DNA of 50,469 nt, taken from contig NZ_SMNT01000033.1 of NCBI RefSeq assembly GCF_004348265.1, positions 1-50,469 of the forward strand, read 5' to 3'. Below the pieces are notes generated by a model. The model saw nothing but the letters and a program-made list of their open reading frames with translations. It ran no database searches and was not told where the DNA came from. This DNA comes from Methylobacterium segetis (GTDB taxonomy: Bacteria > Pseudomonadota > Alphaproteobacteria > Rhizobiales > Beijerinckiaceae). Position numbers and translations under genes: made by a program. Below are positions 34,614 through 44,198 of this stretch, in pieces. How positions within the stretch are numbered: the stretch's first letter is position 1; every line of letters begins with the position of its first letter.

Positions 34614-35912
34614 ATGCCACTGGACGTTCGCTCAGAACTTAGGCGACCGGTCACGCTGGCGCTTGCGGCTCTTGCCGGGCTGCTTCTCCTCACCACGATC
34701 GTTTTAGCCGTCGTTCGTTCTCAGGACCGGCGCCAGCATCAGGATGAGGTCGCGGGTCTTCTCGGCGTTCAGGCGGCCATTCAGGCCGACTTTGATCGTC
34801 TGAAATCGCTGGCCGGTACGGCGACGGAGGTGCAGACCCGCATCGTCACCGGGGAGCGGCACATCCAAGACGCCAGCCAAACTCTCGCACTGACCCGCGC
34901 CCAGATATCCAGCCTAGAGGAGCGCCGGGCAGAGGCCGAGCGCAAGGCTGTGGAGATCGAACAGGTAACGGCAGCGCAGAGCCAGCGGCTCTCCGCCTTG
35001 GAGACGCAGGGGCAACAGGCGGAGCAAAGCCTGAAAGCCCTCCAAGCCGCTGCAGCCCTCGCGGAACAGACAGCGAGCACCCACACGCAAGACCTTGCGG
35101 CGAGTGGGCGCCGCCTTGAGGAAGCCCGTCAGCAGGAAGCCAAGCTGCGCAAAGACATTGCGACGCTCACGCAAGAGGCGAGCACCAAGGGTTCTGCGAT
35201 TTCGGAAGCCGAACAGCGCCAGCGGCAGGCTCGCTCTGAGATGGAAGCGGCACAGCGGGATCTCACCGGAGCCCAAGCGGCAGCCGAGCGGCTGTCGCAG
35301 CAGCGGACTGAGCTTCAGCAAGCCATCACCCTGCTGACAGCCAACCGGGAAAGACTGACCGGTGAGAGCAAACAGGCTGAGCAGCAGACCCAGCAGGCGC
35401 GGGACCAGCTCGGAGAGGTTCGCCAGCAGGAGGCGAAGCTGCGCAACGATCTCACGACCCTAGGTCAGGATTTGGCAGCGCGAACTGCTGACCTGAAGCA
35501 GCGCGAGCAGCAAATCCAGCAGGCCCAGGACAGGCTCGCATCGGCGCAGAAGGAGGTCGCTGCTGTGCAGGCAGAGCGCGACCGTCTTGCTGCTGAACGG
35601 GGTCAGACCGGGGAGACCATCAAGAAGCTGAGCGGTGACCGCCAGCGCCAAGCGTCTGAGCTGGAAGCACTCCAGAAGCGGCAGGCAGAGGCACAGGCTC
35701 AGCTCGCAACACTCACTGAGAATATGGCTGCACGGAACAAAGAATTGGCAACCGTTGAGGAGCGCCTGAAGTCCACCCGCCAGGAACTCGCGGATGCGCA
35801 GAGCAAGCTTGCTGAAACCCGCCAGCAGCTCTCGGATCAGCCCGCCTCATCGCAGCCTGCCCAACGGGGACCGGCAGCACCCGAGCCGAAGCCGGCCGAG
35901 TTGCTGAAGTAG
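34614..35912 (+). CDS. Membrane-anchored long coiled-coil protein
   Basis: A 432-residue protein. One hydrophobic helix at residues about 12-33 (LALAALAGLLLLTTIVLAVV) is followed by about 380 residues of nearly unbroken coiled coil, rich in Gln, Glu, Ala, with recurring blocks such as RLEEARQQEAKLRKDI and QLGEVRQQEAKLRNDL that suggest internal duplication. It ends in a Pro-rich tail. No enzyme domain. Topology suggests a coiled coil projecting from the inner membrane. Role unknown; a structural or scaffold role is a guess. The ATG at 34614 is the first Met before the TM helix. Confidence 0.8.
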   Translation: MPLDVRSELRRPVTLALAALAGLLLLTTIVLAVVRSQDRRQHQDEVAGLLGVQAAIQADFDRLKSLAGTATEVQTRIVTGERHIQDASQTLALTRAQISSLEERRAEAERKAVEIEQVTAAQSQRLSALETQGQQAEQSLKALQAAAALAEQTASTHTQDLAASGRRLEEARQQEAKLRKDIATLTQEASTKGSAISEAEQRQRQARSEMEAAQRDLTGAQAAAERLSQQRTELQQAITLLTANRERLTGESKQAEQQTQQARDQLGEVRQQEAKLRNDLTTLGQDLAARTADLKQREQQIQQAQDRLASAQKEVAAVQAERDRLAAERGQTGETIKKLSGDRQRQASELEALQKRQAEAQAQLATLTENMAARNKELATVEERLKSTRQELADAQSKLAETRQQLSDQPASSQPAQRGPAAPEPKPAELLK

Positions 35913-36108
35913 GCGCGAGAGACTTGGAGAACTGGGCGGGTGGCCGTGCTGTGGGTTTACCACAAGGCCAACAAGGAGGATCAGCAGCAGGTCGGCTCTC
36001 GCGGCTAGCGGGGCCGGGGGCAGGCTCAGTAATCTGGAGCTATGGCCGCGAGCGGAGCGAGGCTGGTATGGGCGCAGAGCGCTCTGGATGCTGGTGCCGC
36101 AGGGACTA

Positions 36109-36324
36109 TCAAACTGAGAACGTCCTCCGCGTAGAGCCGTTCTCATCTCGGATGACGAGCTTCCAGTTGTCTCCCATCTCATCGATTTCTCCGCTGGCCC
36201 GCATCTCTCGCAAACCCTCCAGCGCCTCGACGATGGCTTCATTCAGATCGGCAGCCAGCACGCCCTCAGTGTCGAATAGAGTAGTTCGACCATCCGTTAG
36301 ATCGAAATAGAACCTCCGTACCAT
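36109..36324 (-). CDS. DUF6894 family protein
   Basis: A 71-residue protein of normal family length: MVRRFYFDLTDGRTTLFDTE, an Ala-rich helix, then WKLVIRDENGS. Second DUF6894 in this window. Function unknown. Confidence 0.85.
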   Translation of the reverse strand: MVRRFYFDLTDGRTTLFDTEGVLAADLNEAIVEALEGLREMRASGEIDEMGDNWKLVIRDENGSTRRTFSV

Positions 36325-36983
36325 CGATCATCTGGTCTCCGGCCTCCGCGATACGAATCGGAAACCCAGGCGATGGAGTTGGTCGAAGGGCGCCATGTGT
36401 CGTCAACCAGCCCATCGGTTGATGCACGCTGGCCAGCATGACTCTTCAGGGTTAAGTGTGGTATTGGTTTCACTGTACGGTCCGGTGAGGCAGCCATCTT
36501 GGCTTCGGAGCGAATGGCCTAGGTTCATCGAGGCGTCAGCTTGGAGTTCTGGACGATGGGCTATGCGAGTGTGCCAGCGGGCGAAGATCAGCCATCAGAC
36601 AGCTCCCTCAGAAAGGCCGAGGTCCGAACCCACGTTCGATACGTGGTGCGGAAGCTGGTTGTTTGGTTGTCGAGTCAAGGTCGGAAGGCCTCGAACTGTG
36701 CCCCCGAGGTTCCCAGTCAGGAGGGGACCTAAGCAAACCATCCTTGCCGGCACGGTTCAGGAGCACCGGTAGAGTGATGTTCGCGTGAGGGGCGGCCGAC
36801 TGGTGGAAACAGGCGATCGCGAGGCCAGTCTCGACTATCTCTGGCAGGGCAAGATACCCAACTTGAAGGCGCTTGATCCCCTGACGGCATGCAGCGGTGC
36901 GCAGCACCACTTAACCGATCTTCTCGACCTCCGCCGGAGCGGTATTCGGACTGGGAGATGCTCCGGAGCATTCTTCATGTTCC
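36325..36983. other. Large intergenic region
   Basis: 659 bases without a supported gene. Several 60-125 codon frames are open on both strands, none with protein-like composition or ribosome site. Possibly a decayed gene. Confidence 0.4.
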
Positions 36984-37919
36984 CTATCGTGGTGCGAATT
37001 GGCCGGAGAGCCGGCGACGAGCAGCGGCTAGATGTTCGGTGCGACTCACCGCGCGGTGTGAGGTGACAGCGTACGGACAGGCAACGCGCGAGAACTCCGG
37101 CGTTCGGAGATAGCCGTAGGATTTGTGGTGGTTCGGCTCGCCGTCAGGCCGGAGGTAGCCATTCACGACCCGCCGGTCGCCGACGAGCACGCCGGTGTCG
37201 CTCGGCGTGTAGTCCGCGTCCAGCGCACCCATGAGGGCAACGACGTCCTCGCCGTCGGCAAGGTTCGTCCAGGCTGCGACATTGTTCGGCACCCGCAGAG
37301 TTCCGTGCTCGGCCTGAAACTTGAGCTTGACCTTGGCGAGGCCCAGAGGGGCAGCGGCCGTGACGAGATGCTCGACCCGCAGCGAGGGATCCTCGCGCTC
37401 GAGCAGCCGCAGGACGTCGTAAGCGATGACCGAACCCATCGAGTGCGCGACGAGCAGAATGCGGTGGTGCCTGTATCTCTTCAGTCGCTCAATCAGGCGG
37501 TCGCGGACCTTTTGAGCGAAGGTTTGTTCAGCGTGGTAGTGCCAGAGATCATCGAAACGGTGTTCCAGAATCAGGTCGTCCACGAGCGTGACGCCTGTCG
37601 CCTCCTCGAGCCGGTCGATGCCCGCGTACACCGGGGCCAGCACATCCTTCGCGGTGGTCGTGGGCGACTCCTCACCTGTGGGTAGTGGCCCGGCACCCTC
37701 ATAGGGGCGATACGGTTCCCGGTTTTCATCCTCCGACAGCGGCATGTCATACCGGAGGTCGGCCCAGTACACGAACTCGAAGAGGAATTCCGGCCCGTCC
37801 AGTCCCTCGTTGCGATTCAACCCCTCGGCGATGGCTGCCTTCCACCACCGTGTCTTCTCGTCGGCTGGCGGCTTGTTGGCTAAGCCATGGATGCCGATCA
37901 TGACGCAACCGCGCTCCAT
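36984..37919 (-). CDS. Alpha/beta-hydrolase-like protein (lipase/esterase fold)
   Basis: A 311-residue protein. It begins with strand 1 MIGIHGLANKPP, typical of the fold; the nucleophile elbow AHSMG lies in ILLVAHSMGSVIAYDVL. Later Asp and His (in the LADGEDVVALM and NHHKSYGYL regions) could complete the triad. No signal peptide, cytoplasmic. The ATG at 37919 has GAAGG upstream; the ATG six codons later is possible. Substrate unknown. Confidence 0.8.
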   Translation of the reverse strand: MERGCVMIGIHGLANKPPADEKTRWWKAAIAEGLNRNEGLDGPEFLFEFVYWADLRYDMPLSEDENREPYRPYEGAGPLPTGEESPTTTAKDVLAPVYAGIDRLEEATGVTLVDDLILEHRFDDLWHYHAEQTFAQKVRDRLIERLKRYRHHRILLVAHSMGSVIAYDVLRLLEREDPSLRVEHLVTAAAPLGLAKVKLKFQAEHGTLRVPNNVAAWTNLADGEDVVALMGALDADYTPSDTGVLVGDRRVVNGYLRPDGEPNHHKSYGYLRTPEFSRVACPYAVTSHRAVSRTEHLAAARRRLSGQFAPR

Positions 37920-38055
37920 AACCTTCGGATGAACCTCGTGGTGTTGGCCGGCCCTCTACTTTGCCAAGGCCGCCGAGACAGATGCAGTAACGTCGATACG
38001 TGGGTTTGGATGCGCCGCTCCCATCGCTCACGCCCACCTCCCTCCGCGAGAGGGA

Positions 38056-39051
38056 TCATGTAGGGCCAAGCTGCCCATTGGCTCCCCCAACGTCCTCCTC
38101 GGTGGGCAGTTCGCAGCGATTATGGATGTCCGTGGCTGCCATGGCGGCATGACCCATCGCGACCACCACCTGATCAAGCCCGCGCACGACGCCGCCAGCC
38201 GCGTAGAGGCCCTGCACCGTCGTGCGGTTGTGCTCGTCGACGATGAGGGCACCTGTCCCGTCGTGCTTGGCGCCCAAGCCAAGAGCCAGTTCGGAACGAA
38301 GCTTCAGCCCGAGGGCTGAGTAGAGAACCTCGAACCGGTGTTCCTCGCCGCTTGCTGTGCGCAGCACGGTGATCTTGCCGTCCTCGATATCAAGGCTGTC
38401 GACCGGCTCGTGAACGACCTGGATGCCGTGCTTCTCGACACGCTCACGCTCGCCCGCATCGAGGTCCATGCCTTGGCCCAGCGTCAGCAGCGTCACGTCG
38501 CGCGAGTAGGTGCGGGCCACGAACACCGCCTCACCTAGGCCTCTGTCGCCATGACCAATCACCGCGATGCGCTTGCCGCGTGCCTCATAGCCATCGCAGA
38601 TCGGGCAGTAGCGAACGAGCCCGCGTCGGATCGCGTCGGGCAGGTCGGGCAGATCCGGCTCCACGTCGTCCGCACCCGTCGCGAGCAGCACCCGGCGTGC
38701 TCGCACCTCACGTGAGATGCTGTCTCCCGTTCCCTCCTTGAAGCTTGCGGCGAAGCCGCCCTCGACCCTGCGCAACGCCGTGACGGTGCCGCTCACGATC
38801 CGGGCGTCGTATCGCGCGATGTGCTCGTGTTGGCGGGCGAGGATCTCCTTCCCGGAGATGCCATCGGCAAAGACCGGGATGTTGTGGCTGGTCGGTATCC
38901 AGGACGCGCGGGAGTCACCTGCATCCACCACGAGGAAGCGGCGCCCGAAACGAGCCAGGTAGAGCGCAGCTGTCAGCCCGGCCGGGCCACCTCCGACGAT
39001 CACGCAGTCGAGCGGCTCGTCCACTTCGTTCAACCACGCCTTTGTCATCAT
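38056..39051 (-). CDS. Thioredoxin-reductase-like NAD(P)/FAD oxidoreductase
   Basis: A 331-residue flavoprotein. FAD-binding [17 protein letters not shown] lies near residue 20, the redox-active pair in CPICDGYE is where TrxB has CATC, and the NAD(P) dinucleotide site is [15 protein letters not shown]. The C-terminal [20 protein letters not shown] is the FAD-closing block. Shorter acidic surfaces and CPIC suggest a non-thioredoxin partner. GGAG is 10 bases before the ATG at 39051. Divergent from the amidotransferase gene. Confidence 0.9.
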   Translation of the reverse strand: MMTKAWLNEVDEPLDCVIVGGGPAGLTAALYLARFGRRFLVVDAGDSRASWIPTSHNIPVFADGISGKEILARQHEHIARYDARIVSGTVTALRRVEGGFAASFKEGTGDSISREVRARRVLLATGADDVEPDLPDLPDAIRRGLVRYCPICDGYEARGKRIAVIGHGDRGLGEAVFVARTYSRDVTLLTLGQGMDLDAGERERVEKHGIQVVHEPVDSLDIEDGKITVLRTASGEEHRFEVLYSALGLKLRSELALGLGAKHDGTGALIVDEHNRTTVQGLYAAGGVVRGLDQVVVAMGHAAMAATDIHNRCELPTEEDVGGANGQLGPT

Positions 39052-39203
39052 CCCACCCGCTCCAAAGGACCTGCCTGGAAATGCCAAACCTCACCAGCGC
39101 TGGTTGCATCAACCTGCGGCGCAGAGCCCCTGTCTGGAACTTCGACTTGCAGCGGCCGGTTCACGCTTTCCGTCCGCCCCGTCACGGCGAGAGTCCAGCG
39201 AAC

Positions 39204-40067
39204 GTGCCTGCCTCCAGTTCTGCGTTGCGGTTCCTCGTGGCTGAGAGTGAACCACCCGAGGCACGCGAGAGCCGCCGCGAGAGCGTCGGCCGCTCCTCGG
39301 GAGAGACCTACCTTGATACGCTGTTGAGCCTTGCACCGGGTGTGGAGTGCCATCGGATCAAGCCGGCCGATGCCGGTGCCGGACTTCCTGCCGGAGCGTC
39401 GCTGGAGGGCTACGACGGCGTGTTCCTGACCGGATCACCGCTCCACCTCTACAAAGAGACGCCGGAGACGCGGCGTACAGTCGAGTTCATGCGTGCGGTG
39501 TTCGCCTCCGGGACGCCGTCCTTCGGCTCGTGTGCGGGTCTTCAGGTCGCCGCCGTTGCGGCCGGAGGTACGGTGCGTCCCAACTTGCGCGGCTATGAGG
39601 CCGGATTCGCCCGCCGCATCACGCTGACCGAGCAGGGGCGCGGCCATCCGCTCCTGGTGGGACGGCCTGCCGCGTACGACGCGCCCGCGGTCCACACGGA
39701 CGAGGTCGAGACGCTGCCGGAGGGAGCGGTGCTGCTGGCCGGCAACCGGGTCACAGCGGTGCAAGCGGCTGAGATCCGCTTTGATGCGGGTGTGTTCTGG
39801 GGCGTTCAGTACCATCCAGAACTCGGGCTCGATGAGGTCGCGGGAGCCCTGCGCCGGCAGGCGGACAGCTTGCTCGATGCGGGGCTTGCCCGGAGCCAAG
39901 GCGAGGTTGAGGCTTACGCTGGCCAAGTCGATGCGCTGCATCGTGAACCGCGCAGGCGCGACCTGGCGTGGCAGCTCGGCCTTGACGAGCAGGTCACGGA
40001 CGCGGCCAAGCGGCTGACGGAGCTGCGCAACTTCATCGGGGCCTTAAGCAGAGAGCGAGGGGCCTAG
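39204..40067 (+). CDS. Class I glutamine amidotransferase
   Basis: A 287-residue protein. Catalytic Cys in FGSCAGLQV, His-x-Glu in VQYHPELGLDE. The opening SSALRFLVAESEPPEARE and YDGVFLTGSPLHLY fit the GuaA-like standalone GATase family (GMP synthase-like, YfeJ type). The GTG at 39204 starts the conserved part and has a GCGAGAG upstream; the frame is open to 39042. No synthase domain adjacent. It may deamidate glutamine or related gamma-glutamyl compounds. Confidence 0.85.
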   Translation: MPASSSALRFLVAESEPPEARESRRESVGRSSGETYLDTLLSLAPGVECHRIKPADAGAGLPAGASLEGYDGVFLTGSPLHLYKETPETRRTVEFMRAVFASGTPSFGSCAGLQVAAVAAGGTVRPNLRGYEAGFARRITLTEQGRGHPLLVGRPAAYDAPAVHTDEVETLPEGAVLLAGNRVTAVQAAEIRFDAGVFWGVQYHPELGLDEVAGALRRQADSLLDAGLARSQGEVEAYAGQVDALHREPRRRDLAWQLGLDEQVTDAAKRLTELRNFIGALSRERGA

Positions 40068-40153
40068 CGGCGCTGAGGTACGGAAGCAGCGTGTCCGGCG
40101 AGGATGCGGGCATAACCCACAACGGACGCCTTCCCTCTGTTTCTGGGAGGTTC

Positions 40154-40342
40154 TCATCCATGAGCGCTGCGGGCTTGCTCCAACGCCTGCAGCAACTCGG
40201 CAAGCCGGGGGTCGAGCGGCTCGTCCAACACGGGCTCGTACATCTCTCGCATTCGCCGACCAAGGCGCTCGCGTGTCGATGCATCAAGGATGGGCGCATC
40301 CTCACCGAGGCGGCCCCGCTCCTTCCCCTCATCGTAGGTCAT
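40154..40342 (-). CDS. NepR-like anti-sigma factor
   Basis: A 62-residue protein: MTYDEGKERGRLGEDAPILD, then the NepR block RERLGRRMREMYEPVLDEPL, then DPRLAELLQALEQ. This matches NepR, which holds EcfG and is released by phosphorylated PhyR in the alphaproteobacterial general stress response. The ATG at 40342 has GGAAGAA before it; an earlier start would add a non-NepR lead. No ecfG or phyR gene is next to it, so this copy is an orphan. Confidence 0.75.
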   Translation of the reverse strand: MTYDEGKERGRLGEDAPILDASTRERLGRRMREMYEPVLDEPLDPRLAELLQALEQARSAHG

Positions 40343-40507
40343 TAGTTCTTCCGCCCGCTCGTCTCGTAAGGGCCGATCTCCGCCTGACGCGCCCGCGCGC
40401 ATTGGCTGGTGCGCGATGAGGACCGCAAGGACATTCAGCGGGGCAGCAGCGCACACCCCGCGCAGGAATGAGCGGTCGGTCCAGACACTGGACCGGCCGC
40501 CACTACG

Positions 40508-40885
40508 TCAGTCGTAGGGGTCGAAATCTGGACCGAAGCCCACGGGGCGCGGTCCGAACCGGCGCGGTCCGTAGAGTCCGTCGCGCTCGACGACGACCTC
40601 GCGCACCACGGGACGGGGCCGGTAGACCATGGGACGCTCCACCACGACTTCGCGGACGACCGGGCGCGGGCGGTACACCACCGGCCGTTCCACGACCACC
40701 TCTCGCACCACCCGGCGCGGCGGGGCAATAACCCGGCGCTCTACGATGGTTCGGCGTGTCACCACAGTCTCCGGCGCCTCGTAGCCATCGTAGCCGTATC
40801 CGCCGGCGCGGGCAGCGGTGGCAGGCAGAAGCGCCCCTGCTCCGAGCGCGAGGGCTCCAAAGGCAGCAAGTGCTGTTTTCTTCAT
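40508..40885 (-). CDS. Secreted Arg/Val/Pro repeat protein
   Basis: A 125-residue protein. Residues about 1-26 form a signal peptide (MKKTALAAFGALALGAGALL, then PATAARA). The mature part has 17-residue repeats RPRPVVREVVVERPxVY, 2.5 copies, then a Gly/Pro/Arg-rich tail. The ATG at 40885 is preferred over the GTG at 40897. The exported basic repeat protein is probably an envelope or surface protein. Function unknown. Confidence 0.65.
   Translation of the reverse strand: MKKTALAAFGALALGAGALLPATAARAGGYGYDGYEAPETVVTRRTIVERRVIAPPRRVVREVVVERPVVYRPRPVVREVVVERPMVYRPRPVVREVVVERDGLYGPRRFGPRPVGFGPDFDPYD
40584..40715 (-). repeat. 51-base direct repeats within the secreted protein gene
   Basis: Tandem 51-base units, 40584-40634, 40635-40685 and a partial third to about 40715. 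They encode the 17-residue repeat; copies differ at several third positions, so they are old or selected. Confidence 0.75.
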
Positions 40886-41427
40886 CGTGTCACTCACCGT
40901 CAGGGATCAACAGAGCCGCGCAGGGCGGCGCTCACTAACGCCGAAAGGCGGCGTTTGGCTGAGGCTGCGTCGTCTTGCGCAGGCAAATGTGTCGCGGGCA
41001 GGCAGTTGCTCAGCCGGTTGCAACCTGTGAAGCAGAGCAGTCCTCTCTCGCGAGGCCCGCAAACGTCCATTCCCAGCCGCCCACCCATCGTCGAAGTCGG
41101 CTCCGCCTACGGTCGGTTCCTGACGCATCCCGCACGTATGATCTGACTTGGGACGACGTCCGCTTCGGAGATGTCGCCGAAGGTCGCTGAATGGCCGAGA
41201 TGGGCGCAATGCCGAATGGCTTACTTTGGCCGACTACGGAACAGCGGCTTTCGGGTGAGCCATTGGGCTGAGTGGACGTTGTACTCCGGCTAGTATTAAC
41301 TTTGAGCGGACTCTCGCGATGCGGGGAGCGTACGTCTCAGTGATTTTATTCTTCTGACATCGAGATCTTGATTTGATCTCTTATCTCTACGGCCCGGTCC
41401 ACCGGTATGCGGAAGTCGCGGGAAGCG
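40886..41427. other. Intergenic region with a dispersed-type motif
   Basis: No gene is supported. At 41186 GCTGAATGGCCGAGATGGGC resembles the motif at 26555. The right end, from about 41330, is AT-rich. Confidence 0.35.
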
Positions 41428-42008
41428 TCAGTCGCAGCCCGTGCGAGCCCGCTGTAGACGCGATCCTGCCGGAGTGGCATCCCGGTCTCCGGCGACGCCA
41501 CTGGTGAGCGACCTTGCCGAAGAACTCGACGAACTTCTCGATGATGATGAGGTCGAGTTCACCCGGGAGCCGAAGCACATAGGCGAGGGGCAGCCCTCCT
41601 GCGGAGATGCGCTGGCGTCATGCAGGTCTTGGGCCTCCAGGCCGCTCAGGTCAGCGGACCCAACGGGGCCAGCCGATCCAGAAGAACCTGGCGTTCCTGC
41701 AACACCCGTAATCCTCTTCGGACCGTGCGAGCCAACAGGATCAGTTTGACCTGCTGAACCAGCAGAGCCGATAAAACCCTGGGTGCTGGACGGTCCTTGA
41801 TCTCCCCGATCTCCATTAGGCTCCTGCGGAGCTGCCACACCAGCGGCGCCAGTCGAGTCCCGAGAACCTGCCGCGCCAGTTGGCCCTTGTGGTCTCGGTG
41901 CGCAGGGTTCGCCTGATAGGCCCGGTGAACCCGCTGCACCTGGCATTCCTGCCTATCCAAGAGGGCGCGCAGGTCTGCTGTCTCTCTGATATCCGGCAAC
42001 TCCTGCAT
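41428..42008 (-). pseudogene. Frameshifted collagen-like protein gene
   Basis: A start at 42008 with GGAGAGACG before it gives MQELPDIRETADLRALLDRQ, the usual N-terminal helix of short collagen-like proteins. In the next frame, from about 41946, come Gly-x-y triplets: PGAAGSPGLSGEP, then PQGPTGAAGSRDSTGAAG, then GTPGSSGSAGPVGSADLSG. The phase is broken once between the two parts and several triplets are irregular. The last part is a Ser-run in this frame, while another frame there (GELDLIIIEKFVEFFGKV) looks more protein-like, so a second shift is likely. Confidence 0.55.
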
Positions 42009-42038
42009 CGTCTCTCCAACCCTACTGCCGCGTAGCAC

Positions 42039-42409
42039 CCAGAGCCAACGTTGCCTCGGGGCCGTTGTTCACCTGATGAGCAAGCATGACGAAGAACGCC
42101 TGCCTCAGCTGGGCCGGGCGGATTGAAGGTGAAGATGCGGGCCGCAATAGGCCTGAGGGGGCGAGAGCCTGAACGGCCTGGCTGTGAGCCGTTCCAGAAC
42201 ATGAGAAGCCCCGCAAGCCGTTTGGTCACAGGGACAAGCGTCACCTTGGCTCATTCACCGGAGCACTGGCAAGCAATTCCAAGATCCTCTCCAAGCTCCG
42301 GAAGCTATGCTCAACCTTTCTGAACGGTGGGCGGCGCTACAAGGGGTGCGGATGCCCGAGCAGTTCCGCATCCCAGCGCTGCGCCCAACCGCCAGACGGT
42401 CCGTAGCAT
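42039..42409. other. Intergenic region
   Basis: No gene recognised between the collagen-like gene and the recombinase relic. It may hold decayed upstream parts of that relic. Confidence 0.35.
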
Positions 42410-42598
42410 CGCCGAGATGTTGAACGGCTACGCGAAGGCCGTTGGCCTCGATGTCTCGACCTCTGGGACGCACTCGCTCCAGGCCGGCTACATCACGGCG
42501 CCCATCTCGCCCGGATCATGGATCAGTCGGGACACCGCGCCCCGCGGATGGTGCTCGGCTACATTCGCCGGGCGAACGCCTTCAAGGATCACTCCTGA
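42410..42598 (+). pseudogene. Relic of a tyrosine recombinase/phage integrase
   Basis: Two frames give the C-terminal active site of a tyrosine recombinase: [19 protein letters not shown] ending near YITA, then, shifted, [20 protein letters not shown] ending [12 protein letters not shown] and a TGA at 42596-42598. The H-x-L-R box reads HSLQ (Arg lost) while GH and the nucleophile Tyr remain. The N-terminal half is missing. Not active. Confidence 0.75.
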
Positions 42599-42613
42599 GC
42601 GGGTTTCTGTAGG

Positions 42614-42766
42614 TCAGCCGAGCTGCTCTAGGACGATCTTACGCAATTCTTCGCGGGTGAGACCGCACGGCTGCGGGTTCCAAACAGGATTGGATATAGC
42701 CGGCTTGGTGCCAGCGAAGAAGCGCGACTGTACTGCCGTGGGCTTCAGTTCAGTGGTGATGTGCAT
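42614..42766 (-). CDS. Small hypothetical protein
   Basis: About 50 residues from the ATG at 42766 (MHITTELKPTAVQSRFFAG start), with the ending LTREELRKIVLEQLG, which reads as a credible amphipathic helix. The frame is open further but that part is weak. Similar tiny proteins are common in this lineage, by recollection. Confidence 0.4.
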   Translation of the reverse strand: MHITTELKPTAVQSRFFAGTKPAISNPVWNPQPCGLTREELRKIVLEQLG

Positions 42767-43003
42767 GCGAAATCCATAGGCCGCTACGACAGAAGCCGTC
42801 GGTCGGCGTGCGTGTTCAGGAGTGTCGCGGCTAGAAGCGTGCGACAGGTGCGCTGCGGATAGGGCAGCGATCAAACTGTGAAAAATACGGGAAACCGGGC
42901 TCGGCGCTCGATCAGGAGCATGAGAGCGGGCCGAATGGATCTGGTCCGATACGCCTCATTTAAACAAGCAATGTGGTCCTGTGAAGGCCCGCGCGTCTGC
43001 CGG

Positions 43004-43207
43004 TCATGCTTTCCCCAAGGCAGCGGCTCTGCCGCGGGGCTCGTGGACGGGCAGAAGTTCTTCAGTGGCAGACGCGGTAGGCCCTGCGCCCCACGACCAG
43101 TGGCGGGGCTGCCAGCTCTGAAGCTCTGCAGACGTCAGGGCGTCGGAGGTGGGCTGTGCGTCGGTATATTCCGACAGCATGTCTTCGATTTCTGCCGGGC
43201 CAATCAT
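43004..43207 (-). CDS. Small hypothetical protein
   Basis: 67 residues from the ATG at 43207, with a strong GAGGAGCGG ribosome site. It starts MIGPAEIEDMLSEYTDAQPT. No family recognised. The ribosome site is the main support. Confidence 0.45.
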   Translation of the reverse strand: MIGPAEIEDMLSEYTDAQPTSDALTSAELQSWQPRHWSWGAGPTASATEELLPVHEPRGRAAALGKA

Positions 43208-43991
43208 ATCCGCTCCTCGGCGGTCATGTTGCACCGCACAATGCAAACGGGCGCGTTGGTCTGATGGTTCCTTTCCTGCGTCAGCGTGGAAGCCGAGGGG
43301 GCTAGAGCCTTTCCCCTGGCTGTTGAAAGCCAGGGTGGTGAGAGGAGCCGTTCCTTCAGGGCTTGCCGCGTTCAATGTATGTTTCAAGTGTGGTCTCGGC
43401 AGCGAAGGGGCAGGGTGGGCATAACCGCACTCTCGCCGGCGCGGAGCAGCGGCACTTCCTCGACCGGACCAAGGGCTGCTGAAAGGAGTGTATCCGCGTC
43501 CTGTCCCGTACCTCGATCCACTCGCCCGTCGACGTGGCCGCGAGCGGTATTGTGGACACCATCGACGGATTGGCCAAGGCCATCACAGGCGATCGCAAGC
43601 ACGTCAATTTGAGGATGCCGACCACGTCCGGCTGGTACCTGACGCCACCCCCGAAGGCCGAAGAGTAGAAGGTCTTCGGCCCTCAAGCGCATCCAGACGG
43701 TGGGCGCAGCTCGGTCGCGATAAACACAGGTTTGCCGGGACATCACCGGCGCGCAGGGGCACACCGAGCCGAAACCTTCGGTAGCTTCTATCGCCGAGGT
43801 CGCAAACACCCTCTGCAGCCGCGCGACCTGAGACATGAAACCGGAGGATCTGCCAGCCGCCATCCGGCCGCAGCACCCAGTGCCCAAGAGGGAGGTCGGG
43901 CGCGCCGCCTTCTCAGCCTCGAATCAGAGCCATGATGTCGGCTCGGAGCAGGTGCAGAACCTGCTTTCCGCAAGTCCTACCGGAACCTGAG
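43208..43991. other. Decayed or non-coding stretch
   Basis: 784 bases without an intact gene. A rightward frame at about 43485-43668 (VLSRTSIHSPVDVAASGIVD, then HVNLRMPTTSG, stop TAG) reads like protein but has no ATG, GTG or TTG start; an AAAGGAGTGT with ATC follows where a start might be. A leftward stretch near 43750-43880 (LRPDGGWQILRFHVSGRAA) also looks protein-like. Probably gene relics. Confidence 0.4.
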
Positions 43992-44198
43992 CTAGTCGAG
44001 GGCCTGTTCGAAGTGAGGGGATCCTGCGTCTGCAAGAGCGCGGTCGACCGCCTCAATCGCTGTGAGCACGCGGGTAAGATCCTCTGCCATTGAGACTGGT
44101 GCCAGATCAATACTTCCGAGCCGCTTTGTGATGGCGTCTCGCTGTCTCACAAGAGCTGAGCGCGCCCGTTTCATGTCTAGAACTGCATCTTTGTTCAT
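43992..44198 (-). CDS. Small helical hypothetical protein
   Basis: A 68-residue coiled-coil-like protein: MNKDAVLDMKRARSALVRQR, then MAEDLTRVLTAIEAVDRALA. It is the last of three small minus-strand genes in a row (44841 down to 43992). No family known. Confidence 0.5.
   Translation of the reverse strand: MNKDAVLDMKRARSALVRQRDAITKRLGSIDLAPVSMAEDLTRVLTAIEAVDRALADAGSPHFEQALD

Noticed and set aside
36395..36910. Overlapping 60-125 codon frames in the gap before the hydrolase gene
   Set aside because: None has protein-like composition or a start signal.
41428..41580. Serine-run C-terminus of the collagen-like frame as a real low-complexity domain
   Set aside because: Another frame there is more protein-like, so the Ser run is probably out of phase.
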